From Apricaphanius iberus (Eukaryota > Chordata > Actinopteri > Cyprinodontiformes > Aphaniidae): 64,000 bases of DNA. The notes under the pieces are model-generated. The model was not told where the DNA came from. It saw nothing but the letters and a program-made list of their open reading frames with translations, and made no database searches. Positions 24,901 through 34,143 of the stretch are shown here, piece by piece; the first letter of the stretch is position 1, and each line of letters opens with the position of its first letter. The translations under genes were made by a program, and so were the position numbers. The stretch is taken from positions 1-64,000 of the forward strand of contig JAPXFQ010002389.1 of the NCBI GenBank assembly GCA_028564705.1, in the 5' to 3' direction.

Positions 24901-27900
24901 GCCAAGTTTGACACATACAAGGAATTTTGATTCCGGCAACTTTTCTCTCCAGTACGGAACTTAAATAAGTGAAATAAAAAATACAAATAAATAATAAAGG
25001 ATGATATATACACCAAACTGGGGTTATTGTACAGTGAGTGTATACAGCAGTGCAGAGTTAAAGTTTATTGTTCATGTGAGGGTCCCTTGAAGTGCAGTCA
25101 GTTGTGTAGAGGGAGAAGAGCAGTGGGGAGAGAACAAATCCCTGGGGGGCGCCGATGCGCCACTCACAATAATTAATTAATCTGTTTTACCTTAAAAACT
25201 TACTGATAAATAGCTCATGCTGCTTCTAGAAACCTTATCTCGTCTAAGGTAAAGTGTCGGCCGGCACAGACGTAGAAAAAAAGGTTCTCCCTATTATAAT
25301 GAAAACAGCTGACCACAAATAGGAAAATATAATTTCCTCTTTTACTATAATTACAGGTTAGAGTTTAGTTTTTTGTCCTAAGTTATAGGCAGGACTTCAA
25401 TATAGTCCAATATTTTAGCTAAAGAATGAAATGAATTTAGCTCACCAGGCTTTGTTCCTCAGACAAATTTAGGTTCGGTCCTCGTTGCCGTCGATCAGAA
25501 TACTGGACTGAGTCTCGCTTAAGGGAGGAAGAAACGGAGAACCATATATGAAAAACGTCTGCTGCAAATCTCCTGGCCCGATTGACTCCCATTATAGGGA
25601 TATATGCTGATCAGACCGGATATAAACGTCTCCTGAAGGACTCCAAGTGGCTCCGAACTTGTCTGGGTGAGTAAATGAACGTAATATTTGTTAAAAAATA
25701 AGGTCCAGGTTGAAGGAAAACCAACTTGCCCTTTAACTTCGTAGGACGCAGAGAGCGCAGCAGTGAACACACGACTCCTCAAACAAACACAAGTGAGGCA
25801 GCCATGAAAAACATGAGCAAGTAAATTCCAGGCCTAAGAGTCCCGGATATTACAATTCCACCTGAACGCACCGCAAAGGAACTACTGAGAGGAACCAGAG
25901 GTTGTCGGGTTTCGTGTTCTGAGTCTAACCATCGTGCTGTGTCGTCCTGCAGGTGCAGCAGACGCTGTCCTCAGAGCAAAACAGAACCGGGACTCTGGAC
26001 CTGGGCCTGACCCGCCTCAGCGGCTCCTTCTCGGCCCTGCAGCAGGTCCAGGTCCAGCAGGAGAAGGAGATGAAGAGGCTGCAGGTGTCGTTCCACTCGC
26101 TGCTGCAGGACGCGGTGCGGCACAGCGACGTGCTGCAGCTGCTGCTGGGGGAGGAGGTTCTGGAGTTCCTGGAGTGGTCCATCGAGGACCAGGAGGCCCA
26201 CTCCATCCCGGCCCTGAAGAAGCAGCTCCGGGAGCTGCAGGGGGATGAAACGGGTGGGTTCAGATCAGCTGAGACCCATCAGAACCGCTCTAGGGAGAAG
26301 GTTCTGGTGATAACAGGAGAACCTCTGCGTTAGAATGAAACAACTTCCTGTTTCAGTTAAAGGAGCAAATAAACAGCGAACCCAAAGATTTCAGACGACG
26401 ATCTGGTAGAAATAATTCATCTATAACCGGGTCTGAAACCAACACGTCTTCCTGAGTCAGGAGAAGGTTTTATTCTCATCACGCGTTCTTGATTTAATCA
26501 TGTTTTTATTCCTCGTTCTTGCAGCTTCTTCTTTCACCTTGTTTGTGAGATATTTTAAGTTTTAGATCTTTTTTCTTCAGGACAAAACGTCAGAGGTCAA
26601 ATAGGTCAAACATGATCTTTTTTAATCGCTGCTCTGAAACAGAAACTTTCCATACGATGGAAGGAGGCAAAGAAAACACACCTCTAAACTTCTTATTTGT
26701 GGGTTATTTTCTCTGGGTAACAGCGCCATCTGCTGGCAGGTAGGATTGTATAGTTTTTTTTGTTCCTAGTCCGTTTTTTCCTCTGAAAACACAACCAGAC
26801 CTGAAACTCTCATTTAAATGATGGATTTCAATCAGAGTAAGCAAAAGAGAAAACAGTTGTTTGTCCCCTATGGGCCTCCGTAGTAAGTAGACTCAGCAGA
26901 AAATGTTCAAAGATGTTTATGTCGTAAATAAAACCCAGATGGATTCCAGATGAACCAGTAGCCGATAAATCATCCCAGAATAGTTTATGTGCTTAAAATA
27001 ATACAAACTGGGACTAAAACGGAACCAGAGGCTGTTTAGATGTTCTGGTTCTAGCAGCACATGGCTGGAAGGTTCTGATCAGTCCAGAGGTTCTGGTACC
27101 GGCACCCGATCCATTACAGATGCTCTTATAGCACCATCTAGAGGTCATGGATTAGAACTGCAGCCAACATCGGAAGCCAAGTTTCTTAACCAGCTGGTTT
27201 TATGTTTTATGCAATGTGACTTTTATGCTTTTCACGTTAAAATAAACACATTCAGGATCAATTATTAATATTAGGAATGTCTCTGCTGCCTAAATCCCTT
27301 CTGATGTTCATGTTTTATGGCGTTTGATCCACTGAAAAAAAGAAAACTGCAGCCCCAGTTTAAATAATTTGCTTTACTTGGTCGCAAATCATTTAATTAC
27401 GTTTATTCAAGTAACTTTTATTAAGTTTTAAAGTAAAAAAAAGAGTAAATAAATTCGGTTTGACGAATTTAATTCAATTACTTGTGATCGGTTAAAGCAA
27501 TTTATTTAAGTTAGAGCTGCATTTTCTTTTTTCAGCGTATGGATGAGCAAACAATTTCTACCCAGCATGCATCTGTCGAGAGGCGGGGTCCACCCTGGAC
27601 AGGACATCCGTCCATCATTGGACGGAGGCAGAGAGGACAAATTATCATACAGAGATCAGCTAAACCAACAGTCGTGTTTAAGGATTCTGGAGGGAACGCA
27701 CGCACGCGCTGGGAGAACAAACCTCAGGCTGGGATTCAAACCCAGGACCTTCCTGCAGCAAGGCAGCAAGGCAGCAGTGCTACCCACTGCTACACTAGGC
27801 TCCATTTTGGGCCTTTTTCTTTGTACATGCTCCCCCTGGGTTCTATTCTTGAGAAGCATAATATTACTTCAGATTTATTTGCCACTCAGAGATCCCGTTT

Positions 27901-30900
27901 CCATTGGTTCCTTATTGGATTTCTTAAAAAGCATCAAACAATGGATGCCCATTAGCTTTCTTATAGTAAACGAAATAAAAACCGAGATTCTGCTCTTCGG
28001 CAATCCTGATCTTTTAAATGGCGTTGTTGGTCCTCTTTATCCCTGTTTTTTTTTTTTTTTTAAACCTGGTGTTAAAAACCTTGGCTTGTTTCTACATGGT
28101 TCTTTAACGTGCCGGTCCTGGAACATAAATATGTTTCCACAGCTATGCAGCCATGCATGCATTCCCCTACGTTATGCACCTCAACAAACTATTAATCAAA
28201 TCAAAGCTCAGAGCCTTGTTTTTCCAACGACATAAACTATTTTGACAAACAACCAAAGCATTTTTTACAGAAAAGCAAAAACGTCTATTTTTCCTACCTG
28301 TGAACGGGCACCTGCATGTCTGACATCTATAATTCCTAGAAAGTCTGGTCCCATTCTGTCTATATAGTAATTTTAGATAAAATTCAGATAAAAAAATGTA
28401 ATATTTAGATAATTTAGATGAAAAATAGACAAAAAATTGATTAAAAAAATGAGACATTCTGATAATTTTTATAAAAATGTAAAATTAGGCTATAAATATA
28501 AAATAAATGTAAATATTAATAAAAACTAAAGTAGATAAGAGTTAGACTGATAGACACTGCAGTATCTGGGTTGAAACCTTCAAAAGTCATTACACTTTTC
28601 CAATAAGTTCCCAAATGTTTCCAATTTGGATAAACTATAGGAGCCTCTAAAGCGCCTGGATAAACCCAAAGAAAAAATGATGTAAAGAAATGATTTTTAC
28701 AGATATACTTTTCAAATTTGAAATTTGAGTAGTCAATAAGTTATTCTGTTGCCACATAGTGTGTTTCAGTTCCCAAATTCCCATTGTAGCTATCTGCACT
28801 CATATTTTCACAAAAAATTGAGGCGAGGATGAATTTTTTTTTTCTTCTTCTGTGAGTTATAAAGTGCATAACCTTTTACCAGTCATACCTACAGTGATTC
28901 TGACTGATCTGGGTAAAACTAGAGGGTGTTACCTTTACAAAGAGCACAAACATGTATTAATACTGCAGAGGGTTCAAAAAACAGCAATAATTCTAATTTT
29001 GAGACGTCACGTTTCATGTGATTTAGCCAAAATGACCCGGAATCATAAGGGGTTAACTCTTCATAGGTTTTTATCATTTAATGCATTTAGCCAAGGTTAA
29101 GCCATAGCTTCCTGCTAATGTTTTTTCAACATGTCATTCATCTGTTCATTTCCTACAGTGACTCCCTCGACTTTGGCGCGCACATAAAAATATTGCAACT
29201 AATTCTTTAATGTTCTTTAAACCTCAACTAAAATGTTTTTTTTAATGAGAAAACGAAACTTTTTTTCAGCTCAAACCTTTAAACTTTCAACAACTTTACA
29301 AGTTAACTTTATTCATATAGAGACAGTGTGTATCAATACCTGATTTTTGCATATTTAAATACAGGAGATTATGGCCAGGACTAATTTCTATCTTTAGTCA
29401 GATTGCTGGAAGTACCAGCAACAATTCGAATTAGAACTAATGTCCTAAAAGTCAAATATTTATGATTATTTCTGATACAGAAAGGATAAAACTATCAAAA
29501 AAGAAACATCAACCACAGTAAATTCTTATTATATAAACACCAATTAGTACATTCATCACTGCAGTAACTAAAAAACCCTTAAAATGTTCATAATGCAAGA
29601 AATACTTGTGCAAGTTAAACTGTATATCGCCCCCTACACACGTCCACATTTCCCTGCGTTATTCGTTTCCACTCTCATTCAAACGTCTTCAACAATAATA
29701 AATCTAAACAAGAATTTTCCGTGAATTATGCGGGCAGGATTGTGCTTCTAACAGCTTGGAGGAGAGAGTAAAACTGCACCGGTGGAGCGGATCCGTCGCT
29801 CCTACAGGCGGTGGGTTTGGTTTTCAATACCTATCCATACATCTCAGAAAACACCTGATCTACCAACAACGTAACCCCAAAAACGTTGATGCATTTTTGC
29901 CCGACACCCGAGGAACATGACACACCGATTCATAAAAACAAATACATAAAAATAAGTAAATGTGTGATTTTTCTCCAATAGCTTCAAGCTCATGCTATCA
30001 GGCAACACCAATCAATCTTGAAATGTTTAATAAATCTAAAGAACAAGACACAATTTATTTGACATTTGAATGCATAGAACATTTTATATTAATATTTTAC
30101 TGTAATATTTCTGGCCTTCCTTCAAAAGCCTCCAGTTCATGTGGCCAAGAGACGCCAAATTAATCTTAAATGTCTCACTACAGCCAGCTGGATATTGCTC
30201 TGTTTAGGCAATTTTATTTATATTGCACACTTTCAACACGAAGGTTTGCTTTACGTGATTCAGTGGTAGAGAAACCAAATACATGATAAAAATTAGAAAA
30301 TTAAAACAGATCATTACTAAAATTAATGCATTTAGTAACGGAAGCATGAAAAATAAAAATGTATGTGAGAGTACGACATTTAAAAACTAATAAAACAAGA
30401 ATAAAAAGGGAAGAACACATTTATGCAAAGTAATTTAGATTAAAGAGAGATCAAAGACAATCATTTAAAAAATAAGAATAAAAATCAAACCATAAGAATC
30501 AAAGAGTGCATTATCACAGATACAGATATTGACGATTTTTAAAGGAAGCGTATGTAGGATTGTGGCCAAAAGCGGTACTGCAATCATATTCATAAAGTAG
30601 AGCTGTGTATCCGTTCCTGACTCGAGGTTGCCAGCTGCTGCGGGATCCAGCAGGAACGGCTGACCCTAACTAAATAACATTAGCAATGGTCATACAGGTT
30701 AGCTTGCAGAATGTGTAGTCCACAATGTACGCGAAGAACGAATGAGGAATTATTTGTACCGAGGTATAGGCTACTCAATACGTCTCCGTTACGTTTCACA
30801 TTGCCAGAAGCGACGTGCTGCTGTTGTTTTTTCTCGACAGTTCAGCATAATGACAAAGAAACGGGCCCTGATGCTAATGTTAGCAATGACGACTTATTGT

Positions 30901-33341
30901 TTTTATCTCCCAAACAATTCCTTACCGTTTCAATTTGATGACCGATCTCCTCCATATGCGCTAACGTAACGTTACTTTCCACGAACATGCATAACTTTGT
31001 TCGACTGTCGTGAATATTTGAAATGTCAATTTACATTAAGTACAAGGAAGTTAGCCAAACAGGTGAATCTTACCTGTCCAGGAGAAAAATTGGCGACGTT
31101 GACGTCTGTATTCACATTCTTCTCCATTTTCAGCCGTCTCCATCTTTCAAAGGCATCTCCTACACAAATCCTCGTTTTATTTCGGACTTTGTCACGACGT
31201 ATTTCGGATTGATAACGAGGTCTTTTAGGTTTCGTAACGTTATACGTGTTTTGTCCGTAACGTTCGGAGCTTCAGCTGTGGTAAACAGAGCAGATCTGGC
31301 AACCCGGATGAGGAAACTCGTGATTTGTAGCTAGCTTGAGGGCGGAGCCTCAGACCAAAACAGAACATGACAAAAATGACATCACTTAAGGGCTGCAACT
31401 TTCACTTTTACATAACAATATCCTGGCCGGTATTTCAAAAGAACATGATTTCTTAATGTCTAGTGACATATCGGGGCCATTTTATGATAAACTAAAATAC
31501 ATTTCTTACATACGTTTCCTTTAATAGACAGATTCTTTTTACACACATTCCTCTGTCTTAGTTTTGCACTTTAATGAAGTGTGACAATGTAAGCCCAATA
31601 GTTACTTTATATTTTTATATTTCTGCAAACAGCTATAATCTTATTGAGTCAAGTTCAAATACCAAATGTTGTAAAAACACTTTATACATGGTGTTTATTT
31701 GTCATTCAGTTATAAAAAATATTTGATGTTCTAGATATTACAGAACATAGAAAGTTACGGTTACTTTGCTGAGTAACTGAGTAACTATCTCAGTTACTTT
31801 TTAGAAAAAGTAATTTGTAAGTCTACATAATTACCCAACACTACATTAAAACATGAATCAAAGGCTTTAAACAGCTTTGATTTAAAGCAGCTCAGCGTTT
31901 CAGCAGCTCTGCAGTCGTCAGGAAGTTTGTTCCAGATAAAAGGAGCATAGAAACTAAAAGCCGCTTCTCCATGTTTGGTTCTGATTCTAGGGATGATTAG
32001 TAAACTAGAGCTGGAGGACCTGATTGGTCTGGGTGGTTGCTATGGTGACAGCAGATCTTCAACGTACTTTGGTGCTAAACCGTTCAGTGATTTCTAAACT
32101 AGTAGGAGTATTTAGAAGTCTATTCTCTGAGCTACAGGGAGCCAGAGGAAGGACTTTAGACCTGGGGTGATGCGTTCTACTTTCCTGGATCTAGTGGGAA
32201 CACGAGCAGCTGTCTGATTGACTTTTTAGGCAGACCTGTGAGGACGCTGTTGCAGTAATCAACAGCTCCTGTTGTGACATTCGTCCTTTAATCCTAGAAA
32301 TGTTCTTTCAGGCCCAAAGATAATTCAGAAAGTTATGAGACATCCATCTATTGATTAGATTTGAGTTTCATCTGCGTAGTCATGGTAACTGATCTTATAA
32401 TATTAATGTGATCACTGGTCGCAGGAGACAGAGAGGAGGTCCCCTCTGCTGACCAGCCCTCCTCCTCCCTGCCTGGTTGGCCCCCTGCTGGCTCCAGGAG
32501 GAACAGCGGCGCGGTCAGGGAGAGCCAGCTCCTCCTCCTCCACCCGGAGATGAAGCAGCGCGCCGGAGACGGCAGCGACCTGTGGAAGCTGGAGAAGAAC
32601 GTGGAGCATCTGGAGCGTCGGCTGGTCGGGCTGGAGGCGAGGTCCTGCTCCTGCAACGGCACGGCGCCCCCCGCAGGAGCAGACGGAACGCTGCAGAAGG
32701 AGGTGACGTGGCTGAAGAGGGGCCTGGAGGAACACCTGAGGCTGTTCAAGAACGTGTTCAGCAACGCGGACGAGCTGGCGGCGTCCGGAGACACGCTGGA
32801 GCTGGATAGGCTGTGGGAGCTGACGAAGAGGAGGGAGAAGAGGAAACGAGGAAGAGGAGGAGGCGAGCGCAGCAGGAGGGAGGCACCAGGTGAGTCAGAA
32901 ACTTCGTCCAGACCAGCAGAAACAGAATCCTCTCACCTGTCCGCTTCCCTTTCCTCTACAGGTGATTCGTTTCCATCCAGCCAATCAGACGTCTCCCTGC
33001 TGTTTGTGGGCGTGTCCCCTCGGAGCGCCTCAGACGGAACCGTCACATTCGGACCGCACCAGAACCCCGTCTTCACGGCGCCGCAGGACGGGCTCTACCT
33101 GTTCGTTCTGACCCTCGACCTGCGGCCTGGCCCCGCCCACATCGTCCTGAGGGCGGTGGAGGAAGGGGGCGGAGCTCTGGCGACCCTGCAGCAGCAGCAG
33201 GTGGAGGAGGCGGGGCCTGTGAGCGGTGTGGGGCTCCTGCTGCTCAGGGAGGGGCAGCAGGTGAGGCTGGAGGTGAGGGGAGAGTGGGCGGAGTCAGAGA
33301 GCAACGTGTTGGCTGTGCTGCTGCTGCAACCAACCACCTGA
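6784..33341 (+). CDS. mmrn2: Multimerin-2 (EMI, coiled coil, gC1q), whole gene, 11 exons
   Basis: Secreted extracellular-matrix glycoprotein of the EMILIN/multimerin family; MMRN2 is known from endothelium and vessel walls. Exons: 6784-6920, 12399-12521, 14070-14173, 16787-16849, 20237-20449, 21535-21914, 21988-22140, 22221-22676, 25953-26253, 32425-32889, 32962-33341. Phases join without a break to 924 codons plus TGA; human MMRN2 is about 949. Order: signal peptide (1-19), EMI domain (about 47-121), His/Pro-rich linker (122-213), coiled-coil region (214-about 760), basic segment, gC1q-like domain (about 807-924). MMRN2 rather than EMILIN-1/2/3 is chosen because GEEVLEFLEWS, DVEDRLRSQNAELH-like, CDCGG and HLRLFKNVFSN align in order with human MMRN2, and there is no collagen stretch. 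I count nine N-x-S/T sequons. Expected to multimerise through EMI cysteines and coiled coils. Which teleost duplicate this is cannot be told here. Confidence 0.9.
7738..8020. repeat. Dispersed repeat sharing end with 31900-31990
   Basis: Ends GAGGAGCATAGAAACTGAAA then CTGCTTCTCCACGCTTGG. A near-identical segment occurs at 31935-31990. Family not assigned. Confidence 0.55.
8731..8755 (+). repeat. 25-nt poly-G run
   Basis: Uninterrupted G tract in mmrn2 intron 1. Able to form G-quadruplex on the transcribed RNA; length is likely polymorphic and hard to sequence. Confidence 0.95.
9799..9900. repeat. Dispersed repeat, TCAGAATCAG family, copy 2
   Basis: AAATCAGAATCAG then TTTATTGTCATTGAGGCA, with AATGAAATTAAATTCC further on. 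In mmrn2 intron 1. Confidence 0.6.
12399..12521 (+). CDS. mmrn2: mmrn2 exon 2: first half of EMI domain
   Basis: Acceptor TTTTTCAG and donor GTAAGC. Reads NRCAFVERSVQLVPEGCG and continues to SPGCQRIT, giving the early EMI-domain cysteines (residues 47-86). An overlapping open frame at 12191-12604 in another phase is a shadow. Confidence 0.88.
13520..13808. repeat. 32-bp minisatellite in mmrn2 intron 2
   Basis: About nine copies of a unit with core GGACCTTCTGTTGGT and TTTAGGGTCTCAC. Variant units (CCTTCTG/CCTACTG) alternate. Confidence 0.93.
14070..14173 (+). CDS. mmrn2: mmrn2 exon 3: second half of EMI domain
   Basis: Acceptor CTCCTCAG, donor GTGGGT. Ends with WRCCPGLRGPNCEDQ, the hallmark EMI C-terminal motif of EMILINs and multimerins. 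Leaves phase 1. Confidence 0.92.
14441..16556. repeat. 38-bp minisatellite in mmrn2 intron 3
   Basis: About 55 tandem copies of a 38-bp unit with core GTTTTGGGTCYGTTCTGGAT and AACCTCARAG. The first part (to about 15,650) cycles unit types in groups; the second part uses a different set with GGTTTGGGT and CTTCACAG. Since 38 is not a multiple of 3 and the unit has no stop in any + frame, it makes several long false ORFs (14626-16588). Confidence 0.97.
16787..16849 (+). CDS. mmrn2: mmrn2 exon 4 (63 bp, predicted linker exon)
   Basis: Not visible as a free ORF. Found by splice logic: acceptor TTTTTCCTTCACAG before 16787, donor GTAGGA after 16849, length 63 (a multiple of 3), open in phase 1 on both sides. 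Reads VNGPRLGFGGSEPAGDKVRF. It lies just after the 38-bp minisatellite, in the linker between the EMI domain and the coiled coil. Including or skipping it keeps the frame, so it may be alternative. Confidence 0.6.
17205..17228. repeat. (CA)n microsatellite
   Basis: About 9-10 CA units in mmrn2 intron 4. Confidence 0.9.
19405..19988. mobile_element. Non-autonomous hAT-like element (candidate)
   Basis: Left end TAGGGATGTTCGATTTTGGC and right end, reverse-complemented, TAGGGATGATATTGG. Both sides carry CCGAT words. About 580 bp with no transposase. hAT is inferred from the end sequence style; no target-site duplication was confirmed. Confidence 0.45.
20237..20449 (+). CDS. mmrn2: mmrn2 exon 5: His/Pro/Gln-rich linker
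   Basis: Acceptor GTGTTCCAG, donor GTAAGA, phase 1 on both sides. Low-complexity linker with ten histidines between residues 185 and 203, including a run of four coded by CAT repeats at about 20396-20412. Not predicted to fold as a domain. Confidence 0.82.
21340..21440 (+). mobile_element. LINE reverse-transcriptase remnant
   Basis: Reads EPGGVPQGSILGSVTF, matching the GVPQGSILGP block of non-LTR reverse transcriptases. About 30 codons survive, in mmrn2 intron 5. Confidence 0.65.
21535..21914 (+). CDS. mmrn2: mmrn2 exon 6: start of coiled coil
   Basis: Acceptor GTCCCTCTAG, donor GTACCAG. Codes residues 214-340: DMMALVLSQLQPILEGFNRS then heptad-rich sequence ending DQKLKDQQKILQ. It aligns with the human MMRN2 segment whose core is VEDRLHAQHFTLHRSISELQ. 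Contains sequons NRS and NIS. Confidence 0.9.
21988..22140 (+). CDS. mmrn2: mmrn2 exon 7: coiled coil
   Basis: Acceptor CTGATCCCAG, donor GTTCGT, phase 0 at both ends, 51 codons (residues 341-391). Contains sequons NAS and NNT. The upstream intron is only 73 bp. Confidence 0.88.
22221..22676 (+). CDS. mmrn2: mmrn2 exon 8: coiled coil with CxC motif
   Basis: Acceptor TTTCTGTGCAG, donor GTGGGT, 152 codons in phase 0 (residues 392-543). Sequons NQT, NLT and NLS. STDCDCGG matches the position of the DCNC pair in human MMRN2. The upstream intron is only 80 bp. Confidence 0.92.
22739..23282. mobile_element. Foldback element with about 170-bp inverted arms
   Basis: Left arm 22739-22909 is the near reverse complement of 23107-23282: both carry CACTAGGGGGCAGGGTACAG, GACTGGATAGAGTG and CAAAACAAACATGG. 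Spacer about 200 bp. No coding capacity. In mmrn2 intron 8. Confidence 0.8.
23300..23630 (+). mobile_element. LINE 3' end (L2-like tail)
   Basis: Ends TATGTAAATCACCTTGTGCT then CACAAGTAAACTTGCTTTGCC, like the 3' tails of fish L2-type LINEs. Directly follows the foldback element. Confidence 0.5.
24299..24316. repeat. AGCCTAGTTTATACTTCG end, pairs with 48803-48819
   Basis: The reverse complement (GAAGTATAAACTAGGCT) occurs at 48803-48819. Looks like the terminus of a MITE family; here it marks the start of the insertion in foldback copy A. Confidence 0.5.
24873..25165. repeat. Dispersed repeat, TCAGAATCAG family, copy 3
   Basis: GAATCAGAATCAGAATCAG then CTTTAATGGCCAAGTTTGAC and a longer tail to CCTGGGGGGCGCC. 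The most complete of the three copies; in mmrn2 intron 8. Confidence 0.6.
25953..26253 (+). CDS. mmrn2: mmrn2 exon 9: coiled coil
   Basis: Acceptor GTCGTCCTGCAG, donor GTGGGT, phase 0 to phase 1 (residues 544-644). VRHSDVLQLLLGEEVLEFLE matches the LRHEAVLAALFGEEVLEEM region of human MMRN2, the most diagnostic part of the coiled coil. Sequon NRT. Confidence 0.92.
27560..27800. repeat. Dispersed fish repeat with tRNA-like B-box words
   Basis: Contains GGGGTCCACCCTGGACAGGA and GGGATTCAAACCCAGGACC then CTTCCTGC and GCAGTGCTACCCACTGC. This is a widespread teleost dispersed repeat; the B-box-like GGATTCAAACCC suggests but does not prove a SINE. Confidence 0.5.
27797..28235 (+). pseudogene. Defective LINE reverse transcriptase fragment
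   Basis: Two frames together show FSLYMLPLGSILEKHNI, QIYLPLRDPVSIGSLLDFLK, FLIVNEIKTEILLFG and KPGVKNLGLFLHGSL, in the order found in L2/Rex-type reverse transcriptases. The stretch that should hold the F/YADD catalytic box is missing, with a frameshift and a poly-T insertion at 28045. Not functional. Confidence 0.75.
30539..31524. mobile_element. Non-autonomous DNA element with about 20-bp inverted ends
   Basis: Left end TTAAAGGAAGCGTATGTAGG; right end, reverse-complemented, TTAAAGGAAACGTATGTAAG. About 985 bp; its small ORFs (30711-31334) match no known domain. Superfamily unassigned. Confidence 0.6.
31850..32395. repeat. Long dispersed repeat in mmrn2 intron 9
   Basis: Shares GGAGCATAGAAACT and GCTTCTCC with 7968-8010 and continues with GGTTGCTATGGTGACAGCAG and GACGCTGTTGCAGTAATCAA, known to me as part of a very common fish repeat. 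It ends close to the exon 10 acceptor. Confidence 0.55.
32425..32889 (+). CDS. mmrn2: mmrn2 exon 10: last coiled coil and basic segment
   Basis: The acceptor GGTCGCAG has a weak pyrimidine tract; the donor GTGAGT is strong. Residues 644-799: SCSCNGT cysteine pair with sequon, EEHLRLFKNVFSNADEL as in human MMRN2, then a Lys/Arg/Gly-rich stretch (KRREKRKRGRGGG). Confidence 0.9.
32890..32961 (+). other. 72-bp in-frame mmrn2 intron without stop
   Basis: GTGAGT...CTACAG, exactly 24 codons, open in the coding frame. If kept, it would add a Ser/Thr/Glu-rich insert before the gC1q domain. Confidence 0.7.
32962..33341 (+). CDS. mmrn2: mmrn2 exon 11: gC1q-like domain and stop
   Basis: Acceptor TTTCCTCTACAG, stop TGA at 33339-33341. 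Residues 799-924 carry DVSLLFVGVSP, VFTAPQDGLYLFVLTLD and a final LLLLREGQQVRLEV strand: the C1q/TNF-like jelly-roll pattern that ends multimerins. The domain is somewhat short and divergent. The 72-bp intron before it has no stop and is a multiple of three. Confidence 0.92.
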
Positions 33342-33758
33342 GGGCGCTCTGCACCAATCAGATGAAGGAATGGGCGTGGCCTCGTGTGATATTTGCACCT
33401 TAGGGACCAAAGACCGGACAGAACCTTCCAGAACCAACATGGCTCCCTGCTGAAGTGGGAAATTGCTGCGTCGTTCTCTCCGGCAGAACCTGAACGCACC
33501 ACGATGATCTTCTGGAGTAGCTTCTAGTTTCCTGCTGTTTTCATATTTTATATGAAATTATTTTACTTCTAATGATGTCATGCATTCGATAATTAATGTG
33601 GCTTTGATTTTAAAAACATGAATATTAACTAGTGCAACAACTGCAGCGCTTATAGACGTGTTTTACATGTTAATCCAGATTTATGGGTCATGTGGTGATC
33701 TGTAACCAACAGGGGGCGCTGCTGAACTGAACTTATTTTACTTTGACTCATAGATTTA

Positions 33759-33764
33759 AATAAA
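33759..33764 (+). terminator. Polyadenylation signal of mmrn2
   Basis: AATAAA on the + strand, 418 bp after the mmrn2 stop; the first canonical hexamer I see after the stop codon. Confidence 0.6.
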
Positions 33765-34143
33765 GATTATTAATATTAATGTGTGTAAACTTTCCTCTAA
33801 TCCGACCAAGAAGTGACGCTAACCCAGAAGTAACAAAAAAAAATGTAGTTCCCCCCGCATCCACTAGGGGCTGGCTCCAAGTTCCCACTGACTCCCATGT
33901 TAAAAATTCCACCTTCACAGCAGAAATAAACGTTTCCAGCCTGGTTCAAAGAAATAATGAAAACTCTGAGGGGGTGAATTCTTTTTTTACTCATCTGTAG
34001 GAATGTATTCAACTGTTGAGATACAATAATCTTACTGGTGAATGGGAGATTAGCCTATAATTCTGCATCATTGTAATCTCTAGGTTGTTCTTAAAACGTG
34101 AAAGTCAAAGTTGGAGCAAAAATAATGCATGTGTGTTCTGTTT

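Larger units (their letters stand above)
23750..25720. mobile_element. Foldback element (copy A), split by a later insertion
   Basis: Same family as 35663-36405. The left part starts CACCCAGACAAGTTTGGAGC; the right part runs to 24298 (GATAACGCCTTATTA) and resumes near 25575 (GCCCGATTGACTCCCATTAT), ending at GTGAGTAAATGAACGTAATA. The 1.27 kb between carries a TCAGAATCAG repeat and CCTAGTTTATACTTCG sequence. Confidence 0.65.
26254..32424 (+). other. mmrn2 intron 9
   Basis: 6.2 kb, mostly AT-rich repeat debris: LINE fragment 27560-28240, possible transposon 30539-31524, repeat 31850-32395. Exons 9 and 10 join in phase and match contiguous human protein, so no missing exon is needed. Confidence 0.6.

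Noticed and set aside
27560..27800. A functional tRNA gene
   Set aside because: Only B-box-like words are present; no A box at the right distance and no cloverleaf could be drawn.
31023..31334. 103-codon ORF as a possible gene
   Set aside because: Inside a non-autonomous DNA element with inverted ends; no recognisable domain.
32348..32735. ORFs on the - strand opposite mmrn2 exon 10
   Set aside because: Shadows of a GC-rich coding exon with strong MMRN2 similarity on the + strand.
6784..33341. EMILIN-1, EMILIN-2 or EMILIN-3 as the identity of the + strand gene
   Set aside because: No collagen or long proline-rich stretch as in EMILIN-1/2, and a gC1q-like domain that EMILIN-3 lacks; coiled-coil blocks align in order with MMRN2.
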